From: Blasia pusilla
Lineage: Eukaryota; Marchantiophyta; Marchantiopsida; Blasiales
Reading direction: 5' to 3'
NCBI GenBank assembly: GCA_050084515.1
Contig: CM114273.1
Coordinates: 26,288,001-26,352,000 of the forward strand
DNA: 64,000 bases
A model generated the notes under the pieces. It saw only the letters and a list, made by a program, of their open reading frames with translations, did not search any database and was not told where the DNA came from. Both the position numbers and the translations under genes were made by a program. This document shows positions 11,618 through 23,604 of the stretch, one piece after another. How positions within the stretch are numbered: the stretch's first letter is position 1; every line of letters begins with the position of its first letter.

Positions 11618-13052
11618 CATGACACCTACATATACTCGCCATGTCCTAAGTAATGAGCCGCTTTACCTCCAGTTTCTTTCATTAGTTGATTCTAGATTAG
11701 GTATAGAGACAAAATACATCGGGCTTTATAGTGGTTTTTTCCATGTCGACTCACTTATTGATTGTCCCCTTATTGGCTGGAACGTCTCATCGCCACTCTC
11801 GGTAGAGCCTGATTTCCTTCACAAAAAAGTGAGGAGTGTTCTATTGGTGAATCTCAGAGTTAATCAGCTATACTCTCAATACGCTCCCTTGAAAGAGCTC
11901 CCAAATCCAACCTATGGTCTTGTTATTTTGTCTTCATCTTCTCTTGAATCTATTCGTAGAGTGTCCCGAAAGAAGGGTGAGGTCATACACAATATGAATA
12001 TTGATCCGTATAGTGCAGAACTTAATGTTTTGCAAGATGTCCAGTATACGCTCCCAATGAAAAAAAGGCATTCTTATGATATCTTCCACAACGGGAGTAT
12101 ATTCCTAAGAGAGCAGGCCCACAATAGAGAAAAACATTTTAGTGACAACAATGGTATATCGCCAGATGCCAAGCTCACTATTGAAATGGGAATATTTCCA
12201 TTTCTCTTTCCATATCTTCTAGGTTTTTTTACAGGACAATGTTCCTTTGCTGACTATCTTTGCAATCGTCGAAGAAAATTGTTCAGCGTGTTCACATTAT
12301 ATAAACCTTACCTTCTTATTATGCATCAGCTTCGACAGCGTATTGCGTTAGCATCCACTACTCGCTCTTGTATTTTAAATAGAGAACTAGACCAGCTTAA
12401 GCGCAAATATCTTGCTCTTGCCGAGCAGGAGCTTTATACTCACTTATCCAAGTACACCATTAGTGCCCAAATCCGAGGTAGCCCAAGTTGGCACAGGAGA
12501 CATCTAAGGGACCTAAAGACTATGGCTAAGAAATGGGGCATGCCTGATTTTTTTTTAACACTTACGAGTGATGAGATCTCTGATACCAAGTGGCATGAAA
12601 TTCTGCACATTGAAGAGGTGCTAACAAGAATAAACCCCGCATTCACATGGCGAGTCGTACCAGCTGTGTGTGTTGCACTCTTTCACACTAGGCTTAAGAA
12701 ATTTCTCCAAAGCTATGTATTAGGTGGACACTGCATTCTTGGCACTGTGTGCAACTACTTAATCATGTATAAGCTCCAGGGTAGGGAAAGCCTACACTCT
12801 CACATTATCCTCTGGGTCGACAAAAAAGATGCTCATAGAGTCACTACAGAGATTTGCTGCCATATTCCTCAGCTGAATTGTCCTGTGGACGAGAACCATA
12901 CTCAATGTTTTGCACGTCATAAACTACACCAATATGTGACAACTAAACAGATACACTCTTGTGAGCAGAGTGGGTGTATCGTCGGTGCAGCAAAGGACCA
13001 TGCTCCTTACTGTCGTATGGGCTTCCCGTATGCAAAAAAAATACTCAGATAG
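11547..13052 (+). pseudogene. Helitron Rep (HUH endonuclease) ORF fused to an LTR-derived start
   Basis: 501-codon frame. The first 24 residues come from the solo LTR; Helitron sequence starts with MTPTYTRHV at 11619. Near residue 330 is PDFFLTLTSDEISDTKWHE, typical of the Helitron-like N domain. SLHSHIILWVD supplies the His-x-His metal-binding motif of HUH nucleases, which nick and join DNA in rolling-circle transposition. A cysteine-rich segment with CPVDENHTQC and YCRMGFPYAKK follows, as in other Helitrons. The frame stops at 13052, and homology seems to continue shifted afterwards. Confidence 0.75.
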
Positions 13053-13990
13053 ATCCATTAATTGATCCAAAATCTTTCAAGTGGACCTACTTTAGGCCCA
13101 CACATGAAGACCGTAATGTTATTCGATACCATCCCGTTATTCTTCTGCTTTGGGGGACGCATATGAACTTGCAGAGAGTGACTAATATATATTGGTCCTT
13201 TTGTCTATTGAAGTATGCTCTGAAATGTGAACCCCATGGCGCCCTTAACGTTACAACAGAGTGTGCAAAACCTCTAGGTCTAGAAGGCTTAGATGAGACA
13301 AGGTTGCGATTAGTATATGGTGTTGTATTGAATACGGTGTATCGTCCACCGAGGTTGCCCTCACCGCACTGAGGATCCCGGTTATCCAAAGGTCTGAAGG
13401 GGTACTGTATATAGATTCCAACCCACTGAATAGACGAACAATGTTGTATAGGAATGCAACAACAATATGCATACATCCAACCACGTTGTATTGCCATAGG
13501 CCTCATTGCTTATCTCACATGACTTTTATTTAGTTTTGGACTCACAAAGAAGTTCTGAAGCTCAGTACAAGTAACTTGAAAATTTTCATTGGACTTGATT
13601 TAATCAGAAACTTGGTGTATACCACAGATAGGCTTGTCCGTTTCACTGAGTACCATCCCTTGCACCAGTGGAATGAATTTTTTTATTGCACACTCCTTGA
13701 TAATATGTGTTTCAAAATTGAGGCTGAAATCTTAATTGTATCTTCTGCTACCTAGACCCATTTACATGAATGCATATTTAGAAAAATAATTAACATTGTT
13801 TCTTGTGTAGTAAACCAAATACAAAAACATGCCGAGGCTAACCTCTGGAGTGAGGTACATACAAGAGAGGTGATCTCTAAGAAACTTGACATCATTAAGC
13901 CAAACCTTCAATTAGAAATATTGCCATAAAATTTTTATGAAAACTTTGCTCCTTTTGATATCTCAGATCTGCCTCCTGCTGTTGATATAG
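13050..13990 (+). pseudogene. Decayed linker between Helitron Rep and helicase
   Basis: Coding traces in changing frames include IRYHPVILLLWGTHMNLQR (the region before the catalytic tyrosines in Helitrons) and IQKHAEANLWSEVHTREV just before the helicase. Several frameshifts and stops separate them. The tyrosine pair itself could not be assigned. Confidence 0.5.
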
Positions 13991-13998
13991 AGCCATTA

Positions 13999-14589
13999 TT
14001 GCCAGTGAGAGTACTCAACGTAGAGCAATTCTGCTTATATGAAAAAATTAGATTGCTTTTGTCTAGATTGGTGTTCATAACTGGAGTGCCAAGGTGTGGT
14101 AAGACATATTTTATTCATTTCATGCAGTCCTTCTGGGCAAAGAAAGGTATCCCTACACTTTTTTCAGCCACCACTGGTATTGTAGCCGTTCGACTCCATT
14201 CCACAGTTGTTATTGTCCACTCAACATTTGGCATACCACTCAAGGGTGATTTTCCTTCCATGCATTCAACTTCAGACCAATACATGCGCCTTAAGAATGT
14301 TGGAGTTGTCGTTATTGATGAATGCTCGATGTTGACAACTAGGTTGCTACAAATAATTGCTATGCGCCTACACCAGGTGTGCCAATCCTCTAATGATGCT
14401 TTCTCCGCCAAGCTTGTAATCTTACTGGGTGATCTTTTTCAACTCCCCCCTGTTTGCAGACATAAAGAAAAACCATTTTGCACTTCATGTCATATCTTCT
14501 CTTCTCCATTTTATTCAGCACCCATTATATATGAATTGACGACACCAATAAGACACGCAGACGATCTTGACTTTCTGGAATTCCTATAA
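13999..14589 (+). pseudogene. Helitron helicase domain, Pif1-like, N-terminal half
   Basis: SF1 helicase that unwinds DNA during Helitron transposition. The frame shows Walker A GVPRCGKT, the motif FSATTGIVAVRL, Walker B VVVIDECSM and the GDLFQLPPV motif. These stand in the right order and spacing for Pif1/RecD-type enzymes. It ends at a TAA at 14587-14589; the next piece follows at once in another stretch. Confidence 0.8.
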
Positions 14590-14610
14590 AATATCATAAC
14601 TACTTGTCCC

Positions 14611-15259
14611 TTGCAGACAGACATAAACGAGTGTCTTCACACTTGTCTCATTGATAAGGACAAAGTGCTAGATTTCATCGATGAAGAAACCCATGTTATA
14701 TGCACTCATCGTGTCGATGTTCAGGTGTTCAACCTTGTCACACTACGGAGGCTATTTGGCGCAGTTGAGATCATTCACATATCTACAAACGCCCCAACTG
14801 AACCCTAGTTTAACGAATGGATATCTGATCAAACTTTCCATCAATTAGGCTTTCTTGCTATTGGTTGCAGAGTTCTTCTCACGTCCAATATAGACATTAG
14901 CATTTAGGCTGCCAATGGTGCATCTGCAACTGTTGTTGATTATATCTACAAACATGATGGTTCATCTACAATCGAATGGTGCCCTATTGAGGATAAGTAG
15001 GACAAACTTTGCTACACTCAGGCACGGTTCAAATGAGAAATACCACGAGTTGATATTTCCCCTTGTCCTAGGCTATGCAATGACAGCCCACAAAAGCCAA
15101 GGTCTCACCATGAAGGAAAATGCTTGCTACAAATTAGATCAGCCTTTGCTCCGGGGTCTTGTATACGTGATGCTCTCCCGAGTAAAGTGTAGATCAACAC
15201 TACGCATTCTTGGAAACCTTGCCCCTGCAGATTTCACAATGTTTAGCCATGATCCTTAA
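14611..15259 (+). pseudogene. Helitron helicase C-terminal half, two fragments
   Basis: 14611-14808 encodes a segment with ETHVICTHRVDVQVFN, and 14915-15259 contains LGYAMTAHKSQGLTM and LVYVMLSRVKCRSTLRIL. These are helicase motifs V and VI (T.HK.QG.T and VALSR). At least one in-frame stop and a frameshift separate the two parts. Confidence 0.75.
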
Positions 15260-16006
15260 TTCAACTCTCACAACCAAGTTTCACAAAATGACGAGCAATG
15301 ATGGGAGTTTGAGAGGTCGCGGCCAAAGATCTGCAGGAGTTCCAAGTCCATAATAGTCCCAGATGTGCCCACACCTCTATTTGATGCTCCCCACCAAAGT
15401 CCAATTGTCTTAAGCAACAGTGGCTCTGACGACTATAATAAGCCTGTAGCAACCTCACAAGCCGGATCTCACCCTGACGGGAGCAAGCATGACACTCAAG
15501 TTTGTAGTTGATGACCTTATGTCCCTTCTAATTATCACTATTTTGTGACCATCTACTAAACTTTGTGTTCAGGTGCCAAGATCCTACATTGACTTTGCAA
15601 AAATGATCCTTGACGACATGCTTACCCTTACCGACGAACCAACTCTTGAGTTTGTTCCGCCCACAAACGCATAGCTTAGGTATGCGAACAGCCTAGGTGT
15701 GGATCACTCCCATTTATACGACGGCATTACAAGGCGCCAGCTCATCAGGATTATCGATCAGCGAAAAAAGTGGGCAGCTTCGTTTTGTGAGTTGAGAAAG
15801 CAACCACCCGCAACTGGTATACACGCCAACTTCATTTTCAATACACACTTTTTTCCTTTTTTGAGTATCAATACAAAATTTTCTTCACCTCTAATGTGCT
15901 TGTTGTATTGATATCTATGCCAGAAATCCATAAAGAAGTCATGGATACTCTACCATCCTACCAATCCCTCAAAACATGTGTCCCCTCCCAACAGAACCGT
16001 CTGGCC
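15260..16006. other. Helitron 3' region or spacer without clear genes
   Basis: Short open stretches only. It probably contains the 3' end of Helitron H1, but no CTRR end with a preceding hairpin could be fixed. At about 16007 the sequence changes to gypsy element G1. Confidence 0.35.
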
Positions 16007-16260
16007 TGCTATAGGATCCGATCCCGCTCCCTAGCATCCACGGTGCTCGCAATGCTGCCACTACGAAGGTACTCCAAGACAACTCCATCATCATGAATAT
16101 CTCGGCCACTTGTTGTCTCCTCACTGGCCTCAAAATCCGAGGACTCTCCACTAGACCTCGCCATCGAAGTCTCCACACTCTGGCTCTCCATAGCCAACAT
16201 GCCTAAATAGGCTGACGCGTGCCATCTTGGCAGTGACTCCTCATCACTCTCTCCATGCCA

Positions 16261-16749
16261 TCAAGCTCCAGTCGCATCTCGCTGACTCGCGCATGGGTTA
16301 CGACTCAACCCATATGCATCATGGTTGAGCGTCCCAGGTCTATGTACCACCTGAAAATCATACTCCTTAAAAAATAGAGCCCATCTCGCAAGCTTCCCTG
16401 TAATCTTGTCGGACTCCATCAACCGCTTCAGTGGTTGATCATCAGTGATGATGGTAAAGGGGTTGCCGAATAAGTAACACTTAAATACGCTATAGCCCAC
16501 ACTACAGCCAAGCACTCACCCTCATACGAGTTGTACTTCGCCTCTGCAGCGTTGTTCGAGCGGCTAGTGTAAGCCACCACAAACTCTCACCCTCATCATT
16601 ATATTGGGTGAGCACCGCTCCAAGCCCCAACATGCTCCAATCTGTGTACAACTGGAAAGGATCTTGATCGATCTCCTCAAGATGGGCGCAAACGTCAACT
16701 TGTCCTTGAGCAACTGAAATGCTTGCTCTTGCTCACCCTCCAGTGCCAC
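16261..16749 (-). pseudogene. G1 RNase H domain
   Basis: Ty3/gypsy RNase H of the RT-connection type, which removes the RNA strand during reverse transcription. The frame carries GNPFTIITDDQPLKRLMES, KLARWALFFKEYDF and RPGTLNHDAYGLSRNPC, the last normally reading N.DADGLSR. 16564-16749 holds the preceding connection with QAFQLLKDKLTFAPILRR. Frameshifts split the domain. Confidence 0.8.
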
Positions 16750-16891
16750 TCATGCTCCACCTTGGTCAGCAAGGTTAGCGGCTTCGCAATCGAACTGAAT
16801 CCCTTGACGTACCGCCGATAGAAGTTCGCCAATCCCATGAATGCGCGAACACGGCTCACATCTGTAGGGCGTGGAATGCGTGAGATAACCT

Positions 16892-17530
16892 CTACCTTCG
16901 TCTACTGAACACCAAGCCCCCTGGGTATATCGTATAACCCAAGTACTCAATCTGGTCGTAGAAGAACTTGCACTTGCCTGGATGTATCTTCAGCCCATGT
17001 AATTGCAATAGTTGAAACATCTCCTCTAGATTTCGCTCATGCTCCTCAATCGTGGCGCTAAAGACTACGATGTCATCAATATAACACCTAACAAAATCCA
17101 GACCAGCCAAGATCCTACCCATGACCCTCTGAAACTCAACCGGGGTGTTCTTTAACCCAAATGGTAAGAACCGCCACTGGTACAGACAATCCTTCCCATG
17201 AGTATCGATGCCCCAAAATGCCGTCTTCTGCCTGCCCTCCAATCTCCAAGGTAGTTGATGGTATCCGGCTCTTAAATCCAATAAAATGAAGATCTTTGTG
17301 TGACCAATCGCATCAAAGATCTCCTCATGTATGGGCATGGCGTACCTATCGGACTTTGTCTGCCGATTGATAGGTCGATAATCCTCACACATCCGTCTAT
17401 CCGTCCAATTGCCATGCACATCCTTCTTGGCGGGCATGATAGTGGCAGATGCATACTCCCCATGCGACATCTCTACTAGTCCTACTCCAACCAAGTCTTG
17501 GCTCCTACTCTGAATCAGAGCCCTCTCCAT
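16892..17530 (-). pseudogene. G1 reverse transcriptase core
   Basis: 212-codon open frame with RRMCEDYRPINRQTKSDRY, LLDLRAGYHQLP, WRFLPFGLKNTPVEFQRVM and the catalytic box CYIDDIVVF, then HPGKCKFFYDQIEYLGYTI. All fit the Ty3/gypsy RT fingers, palm and thumb. The catalytic Asp pair is present. The upstream part (17530-17660) continues in another frame. Confidence 0.88.
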
Positions 17531-17659
17531 ATCACTGTAATTGTAGGGTCGTCAGAAGATCGGCGTATCACTCGATAACTCAATGCAGATCCTCGATCCC
17601 TTTAGCGTACCCAAATCCTCCATGCTAAACGCAAAGCAGCTTCTATAACTCTTGAGGAA

Positions 17660-18040
17660 CTCATGTATCCGGCGCCGCTCTCCTCCTGTCAACTTAGTGC
17701 CCATATCTTGCTCCCAAGTCTCCATCGTGGCTACGGTAGGACTCTCCGGAGCGGGTATTGGTGGTTGCTATGGTGCAACCCCGTCTCGAACAACAACACT
17801 CGGCCGCTCTACTGCAACCAACTGCAAACTTTGATCTCCTCCACGTGCAGTGTCTAGAACCACGCTCGATGTTGTGGCTATCATCTCCTGACGTACCTGC
17901 AAAACTTCCCAAGAAGTCCAAGGATGTCTCTCCCGATCTCCCCTGGTGTGTAGATCTCCTTGGGTCTCGCCCCCAACCACTGCCTCCACCGTCTCGATAG
18001 GCATGGGGCTCACCAACGCAACCATTGTGATCTGTCGCAA
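17660..18040 (-). pseudogene. G1 methyltransferase-RT linker
   Basis: Decayed frame between the methyltransferase end and the RT. It is the counterpart of G2 28200-28560. No known domain is visible. Confidence 0.4.
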
Positions 18041-19020
18041 TCTCATATGGCGCTACTCAATCACTCCCAAGCTAAGGATCCATATCAAGCAGTTCTGGTC
18101 ATCGCCTGACCCAAGACATGGTGTCGTGATGCCTCTGACACTGACGATACTACCGTCACTCCTGTGGGAAATCCCATTGCTCGCTCTCTCTCGTCGGCGT
18201 TGGGCTCCACCAACGCTTAAACTGGTCATCCCAAACTAAGCCAGGACCGGCCTCCTTGTATGCATAGGAAGCGGGAAAACTCACAAACGTGGGCAAGGCT
18301 GCCCGCGGCCTGCCTACCGTGTTGACCACAGTCAACGGTGGTCGATTATCGTGCCTCGCTGCTTGTGATCGACGACCTGGATCCATAATGGAATCCACTA
18401 ACAAATGGGAGGGGCGCTCCACTCTCGCATAAGCCCTTCGTAACACCGCAGGGGCACCAAGTTGGTCCACCATAGACGCAGGCAATGGGCTCTAGAACCT
18501 ACACTCGCCGCATCCAATAACACTGTTGGGCCAATCCAGGCATGCACCTTATGAGCACTCGTCACCACCCGTGACCTAGAGTCTCCTAAGATCGGCACAT
18601 TTTCTAGAATGTAGGCTGGAGAACGAGACTGGTGCTCGTGCAATTGCCGTGAGACCCTCAACATCTCCCAAAACAACCAAGACCGAGTGTCAGCCAACCT
18701 GCTGCCTCGTCCAACACTCGATTGGCCCTGACAAGGCCAACCGGAAATGACCAAATCAATGGTCCCTACCCGCTCTAAGTCTTGCATCCCCAGCAATAAA
18801 ATATCCCTCGGTAGGGAACTCTAGTATCCCTGTACCGCGGACGCAGACAATAAGTCGGGAAAACGTAGGCGTAACTGCGCCATATGTCATAGTGAGACGT
18901 GCCTCGCAACATCATCACTCTCCACATACACGTACTGTTGCACTCGCACTCGTGCCTGCAAAACAGCAGCTAACCCAGTGCTAATCCCTCCAAAGAGATC
19001 TAACACTGGAATACCCTTAC
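18040..19020 (-). pseudogene. G1 C5 cytosine DNA methyltransferase
   Basis: S-adenosylmethionine-dependent enzyme that methylates cytosine C5. Motif I VLDLFGGISTGL is encoded near 19015-18975, followed by VYVES. The catalytic loop GWPCQGQSS is near 18740, motif VI ILENVP near 18605, and the late motif AHCLRLWWTNL near 18475. The C-terminal EASRHHVLGQAM (motif X region) is near 18120. The arginine of the usual RPRLWW is partly lost (CLRLWW). Frames change several times. Position between protease and RT is the same as in G2-G4. Confidence 0.85.
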
Positions 19021-19344
19021 AATGGGTGTGATATCCAAGGGTATCATCGTAGCACTCCCTGCTACCTCGGGTTCCTCAGATCTATCACGCTCCGGTGCAA
19101 ATACCTCGCTCCACGCGGTCTGTACGTGCTCATCTGCCAATCATCGAAGCTCCTTAGTCGAGCCCCACAACGGCACCTCTCCTCCACGGAATGATGCGGC
19201 TACCATAACACTCCTCTCCATAGAAATGTCAGGAATGGAAGTATCCTCTCCATGGACATGTCCCTCAATCAAAGTGATGGCACTGCTAAATGCTGCTAAG
19301 GTCGCCACCTCTTCGGGCCGTCGCTCGATCACTGCACATGTGAA

Positions 19345-20082
19345 TCAAACGGGTAATGAGCTAAGGCGCCCATCACCTGACTGCCATCCTGGTCTGTAGG
19401 ACGCTGACTCCTCCCAGTAATCCAGGGGAAACCCCATCGGGTATAACACTGCTCCACCAACCAAGACTTCGTAGGACTCTACATCAGTCACTATCACCTT
19501 GGCTCGCACCACAGACTCGTCTATAGGATGTCCCGGGCAAATCCTCACGAGGACCTCTTGTTGGGTGATATATTGTGTGGTACTCTCTCCACCCAAGGAT
19601 GTCTGTATCCGGAATGCACAATGCTCCATATCGGCTCTCATCAAGCCCAATCCTCTTAATGACGCTTTCCCCAACATCAGGGGTTGCGCTCCTAAATCCA
19701 ACAAGACGCGCTGCAGACTAAAAGCTCTATCTCCGGGACTCACCAACTTGAAGACCTCTCCTCGGTTATCCAACAACACAACACCACAAGAAGCCATGGC
19801 ACGCTCTATCGCGGGTCTAGCAGGCATCTCCGCTATCCTAGCAACCGCAGCCTGCCATGAATCTGACGTGGACAGCGCGAGCATCCGCTCCAAGGTCCGG
19901 TCCATCACCTCCTCTGCAATCACCTCTGAATGTGATGCAGGGACTCCAACTCCGCGCTCACATAGTGAAGCGGCCAACCAAAAAGCCTCGGCGGGCGTAC
20001 CCCCCAATGTCATAACATCAGAAGCAAAAAACAAAGGAGTGTGGTACACAACGATGGCCGCCCCCAACAATGTGCTCGTCAC
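19345..20082 (-). pseudogene. G1 aspartic protease region, active site altered
   Basis: 245-codon open frame homologous to the G2 protease. It should cleave the Gag-Pol polyprotein. The active-site triplet that reads Asp-Ser-Gly in G2 (VLLDSGAQPLML) is Asp-Leu-Gly here (LLDLGAQ, near 19695), which should abolish activity. Downstream IQTSLGGESTTQYITQQEVL and VLVGGAVLYPMGFPLDYW match G2 closely, so the family assignment is good. Confidence 0.8.
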
Positions 20083-20091
20083 ATGCCCCTC

Positions 20092-20862
20092 CTAAGCATC
20101 AACAATAGGAGTCGTCGCACTCCCTTCTCCCATCGCCCTCCGTGCATGCACACCAACAACATCACCAACTCTCCAGGAACTTTGATGAGGACCCATCGAT
20201 GGGGTCCTCATGGCTTCGGACAATGTGAAAGATTGAGGAAGCCTAGTCTGTTTTCTGGCTTCCCCACGTTGTGGATCCAACTTTGCGGCTGCTCCACATG
20301 TCACAGCTGCGGCGGCCTCCATTTGGGCAACCCCGCACATCCAACCAGGATCCTCCATATCTCTGGCTGCTCCATATGATGTCGATGTCACGGATCCGGC
20401 ATCAGGTAACCTCAATGCCATAGCGGCAATATGCTCTTGTAGCTGTTGTATCTGAGCAGTTATCCCAGCCTCACGTCCGCGGTCTCCCTTGGCACATCCA
20501 GGTGGTGGTCTTCTACCTCCTCCACGGGCAACTCCAGCTCCTCGTCCCCCAACGGGACCACCAGGTGCACAATCTCTAGGCCCACCTGGACCGGCTACTC
20601 GCTTTGGTTCCCTCTCTGGTCCTCGGTCCGGATGTAACTCAGAATGTAAACCAAAACACCTGGCGCGTGTATGACCATACCTCTGACAATAGTCACACTC
20701 ATAACCTCCCGGTGTAGCACCATCTCCTTTTCCATGCGGAGGCACACGTCCATGACCCTGACAAGTGCAATCACGTTGATGATGGGCTCCACCACATGAC
20801 CAACAAGTAATAGTAGGCGAATATTGTTGAGTTGCATATGAAGGCGCAGGTCTCTGTGGCAC
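20092..20862 (-). CDS. G1 Gag C-terminal part, two CCHC zinc knuckles
   Basis: Nucleocapsid-like part of Gag. It shows CWSCGGAHHQRDC and CDYCQRYGHTRARC, followed by a Gly/Arg/Pro-rich stretch, a coiled segment (IQQLQEHIAAMALRL) and the conserved QSFTLSEAMRTPSM. G1 is the best-preserved copy of this part: G2 lacks one Cys in each knuckle. Confidence 0.8.
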   Translation of the reverse strand: MPQRPAPSYATQQYSPTITCWSCGGAHHQRDCTCQGHGRVPPHGKGDGATPGGYECDYCQRYGHTRARCFGLHSELHPDRGPEREPKRVAGPGGPRDCAPGGPVGGRGAGVARGGGRRPPPGCAKGDRGREAGITAQIQQLQEHIAAMALRLPDAGSVTSTSYGAARDMEDPGWMCGVAQMEAAAAVTCGAAAKLDPQRGEARKQTRLPQSFTLSEAMRTPSMGPHQSSWRVGDVVGVHARRAMGEGSATTPIVDA

Positions 20863-20989
20863 GGCCTCTCGGTATCCTCCCTGAGCTCGTGGTGCCAGAG
20901 TAGACCTATCTCGGAGTCCACATTGCTACACAAGTGGTGCAGCCAATCGTGACTACTTTCGCCTAGAACCCATGGTGGCTACGCTCTCC

Positions 20990-21889
20990 TCCACCATGTT
21001 GCGCTCAGTGTTCTCAGCGATCCTAAAAACATCTCTCAATATAGGGAAGGTGTTCATAAGAAGCACCCCCTCCCACACCCGTGTCCGCAGGGTCCGGTCC
21101 AGCATTGCATACCATGACTAGATAGTCTGAGCCTCTGTCATCCCCTCAGTGATGTAAGCCTCACGCAAACTCTCACATGGGCGCCTCTGGAAGTCGTGGA
21201 TGCTCTACAATTTCTCCGTCCGTACCCCTGGTAGCTCGCCCTCAACTCAAAAAAGTACTCAACCACAGGGTTGAACCTGGGACGAACCCGACTAGACGGT
21301 CCAACTGCTCAAGTGCGAGTGATCCCTCCTAAAATGTCACTAGTGGAAGAGGAAGTAGCCTCTCTTGACTCCTCCTCCTCATCTAGGAATGGCTCCGTCC
21401 ATGACACATAATGTGGGCCATAGAAGAGCCTCCACGCCTCGATCTCACGTCCATATCTCTAAGAGAACTCATGGTAATCATCCATGGGCGCCCCCTCTAA
21501 ATGCTGGAACATACCGTTCCATGCTGTAAACGGGTTGAACTCTCAAGAGTTCTTGGCCCGTTGGGAGTCGTACCAACTCCTAAACTTTGCTATGAAATCG
21601 TGCCTACTGCACCTGAAAACCTACGAGGTCCTTTACCCCGGTCGTCCATCTCGTACGCCCAACTGGTAGGACCACTCACAATGTGTGGCGATGTGCTCAC
21701 AAACTCCTCTATATCCTTCCCCTTGTGTGAAGATGACACAGAAAGAGGTCGATGTGGTCCCTCACGTGGAGACCCTCGGAACCTCATGCCACTCCGCATA
21801 AAACCTCTAGAGCTACTCTCGGGTTCACCACCTCGCCTCTCAAAGTCCCGAACGGACGCCGTGATGACCCTCGCGTGCCTCTCACCCAA
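20990..21889 (-). pseudogene. G1 Gag N-terminal/capsid part
   Basis: The frame 21889-21590 ends FSGAVGTIS, just before the capsid-like region. After shifts, FNPFTAWNGMFQHLEGAPMD and EIEAWRLFYGPHYVSW follow. They match G2 and G3 (FNPFMAWKGLFQHLEGPPMD, EIDAWRMYWAPRYVST). This is the Ty3/gypsy gag domain that builds the particle shell. At least three stops are present. Confidence 0.7.
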
Positions 21890-21959
21890 TCACTCTCAAC
21901 CTCGCGAGTAATCCCTCAATCACTCATCCCAAACATGCAGCACACAATCTACACTCTCC

Positions 21960-23310
21960 CTCCCCGAGACGTGTAACGTGTGGCAACATGCGGCGTGGTG
22001 CGGCAAATCGACCAAGCTATCATTTCATCAACAACCTACCCTCAACTCCGGACATCCCACACAGGTCTATGTCCCCTAAACCACATACATGAATGATGCT
22101 CTCAGCATCCACACAACCCAATATCTCCAAATAAACTACCTAAATCCCAGAATCCCTCACAAGTGCAGGGTAAAGGACCAGAATGGATAACTTGAACACA
22201 TGTCGATGTCGCTCCTCTGCAACTGCAAATCTCGACCCTAACTCGGTCCTGAAGAAAAATCCTCCAATCAACAAGTTTTACTCCTTTCGTACGGCCACAA
22301 GCGGCACGGCGCAGCAATCGGCGGCGCGTTGCGGTCACGGGCGTCACGACACGATACTCGATCGTCGTCGAGCGGCTACCAATCACAACATAGCAGCATA
22401 AAATCAAAACTCAAACACCATAACCGGAGGTCATCTGCCATCATTGGTTGATGACAAAACTGTGATGACGGTGGCGGCCAAAACAAAGTACATGGTGGCG
22501 ACGCAAGTCAGAGAATCAACGAACGTCGTGGAAGACCCTCCACTCCGTAATGGCGGCAATGGCAACCAAAGGGTGGACAACGGATGGTGGACCATTGACG
22601 GTGACGGTTGACCGTTGATGGTGATGGCCGACCCGTGACGGTGATAGTTGACCATTGACGGTGATGGTTGATCGTTGATGGTTGACCTTCGACTGCGTAC
22701 CGTTGACGATGACTATGACGGCGACGGCCGCCGCCGGCGTGACGGCTGGTTTAGGGTTTGAACAATTTAACCCTAAAAATCGCCCAGCAATGGAAGTTTT
22801 GCAAGACCTGAACTTTTTTCTCGCAACTCCAAATTATGCACTATTTGTTGCACAGCCTACACAGCTTCACGATCTACATCAGCGTCAAAAAAATATTTAG
22901 AATTGGACATTCCAGTAAAAACTAACGGGAATTGTTGTAAAGCCCAATGTCTCTTTCTCCTACACAAAATTTGGCAGCGCTTCCGGGCTGATTTCTCCCA
23001 ACAAAAATATAAGACCTGTAAAAATACAAATCAGCACGCTACATGGTGCTCTTGAGAGCAACGGTATGGGGCAAACCGCCCCCATAATCAATCCTTATCA
23101 CAAATTGGGCAGCGCTTCCGCGTGCCATTCTTTCACACAACAAATCGGCAAATTCAAAGAACAATCAAAGCATCCCTTGCTCCAGTGAGCACCCCCATGA
23201 GCTGCTGAAAGGGGAACACGGTCCCCAACCTGCAAAAAACAGTGAGTGACCAGCGAGCTCCCCCATGAAGCTCTCTCACTCTCTCATTCTCTCATTCTCT
23301 CTTCGTAAAG
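21960..23310 (-). other. G1 5' leader region
   Basis: Non-coding sequence between the LTR-like segment and gag of G1, GC-rich near 22290-22730. It contains the simple repeat at 22590-22690 and repeated 'ggcagcgcttcc' motifs near 22974 and 23105. No tRNA primer site was recognised. Confidence 0.4.
22590..22690. repeat. Minisatellite-like GTTGATGGTGATGG tract
   Basis: Imperfect short tandem units around 'gttgaccattgacggtgatg' repeat four to five times. Units differ by substitutions. Confidence 0.7.
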
Positions 23311-23575
23311 TAAGATCCAATCTCTCTCTACACCATCTCACACCATAGCTCTCAAAGGTGTGCACTCTCTCTCATGTCAAACCAAACCCACTCTCCTAAT
23401 GAGAGGCTTGGGTTACACTCACAAGGCAAGGGACCATAGCTCCGCCGCCTTATGCCAAGAGGTTCAACAAAGAGAGAATGAGCTCTCAAGCTCTCTCTCT
23501 TGGAGGTATACCCCCTACCCTCTCCCAAGCCCTCTAAACCGTAACTTATGCTCATAGGTCACCTCCTTGGCTCTA
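23311..23575 (-). repeat. G1 5' LTR (A-type) segment, truncated
   Basis: Nearly identical to 36180-36445 (for example tcacaaggcaagggaccata). In the longer copy this segment lies inside an LTR that starts TGTCAGCCC. Here the LTR start is missing: homology stops at about 23575, where leader-like sequence takes over. Confidence 0.65.
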
Positions 23576-23604
23576 CGGCACCATCAACACGCACCCTATG
23601 GGCC

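Larger units (their letters stand above)
10340..15960 (+). mobile_element. Helitron-type element H1, decayed, with nested solo LTR
   Basis: Coding traces of a Helitron Rep-helicase run from about 10900 to 15259 on the plus strand. They cover the HUH replication-initiator part (11619-13050), a decayed middle (13050-13990) and a Pif1-type helicase (13999-15259). Frameshifts and stops split the frame. A solo LTR sits exactly at the start of the readable Rep frame. I could not place the 5' TC or the 3' CTRR/hairpin ends, so both limits are approximate. The neighbouring gypsy element begins abruptly at about 16007. Confidence 0.6.
16007..23575 (-). mobile_element. Ty3/gypsy-type element G1 with DNA methyltransferase, 3'-truncated
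   Basis: Minus-strand order: LTR-like segment (about 23575-23311), leader, gag, zinc knuckles, protease, cytosine methyltransferase, RT, RNase H. At 16007 homology to G2 ends abruptly in the RNase H-integrase linker (after the residues ARERDRIL), so integrase, PHD and 3' end are missing. The 23311-23575 segment matches the solo LTR at 36180-36445. It lies head to head with G2 and clearly belongs to the same superfamily. Confidence 0.8.
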
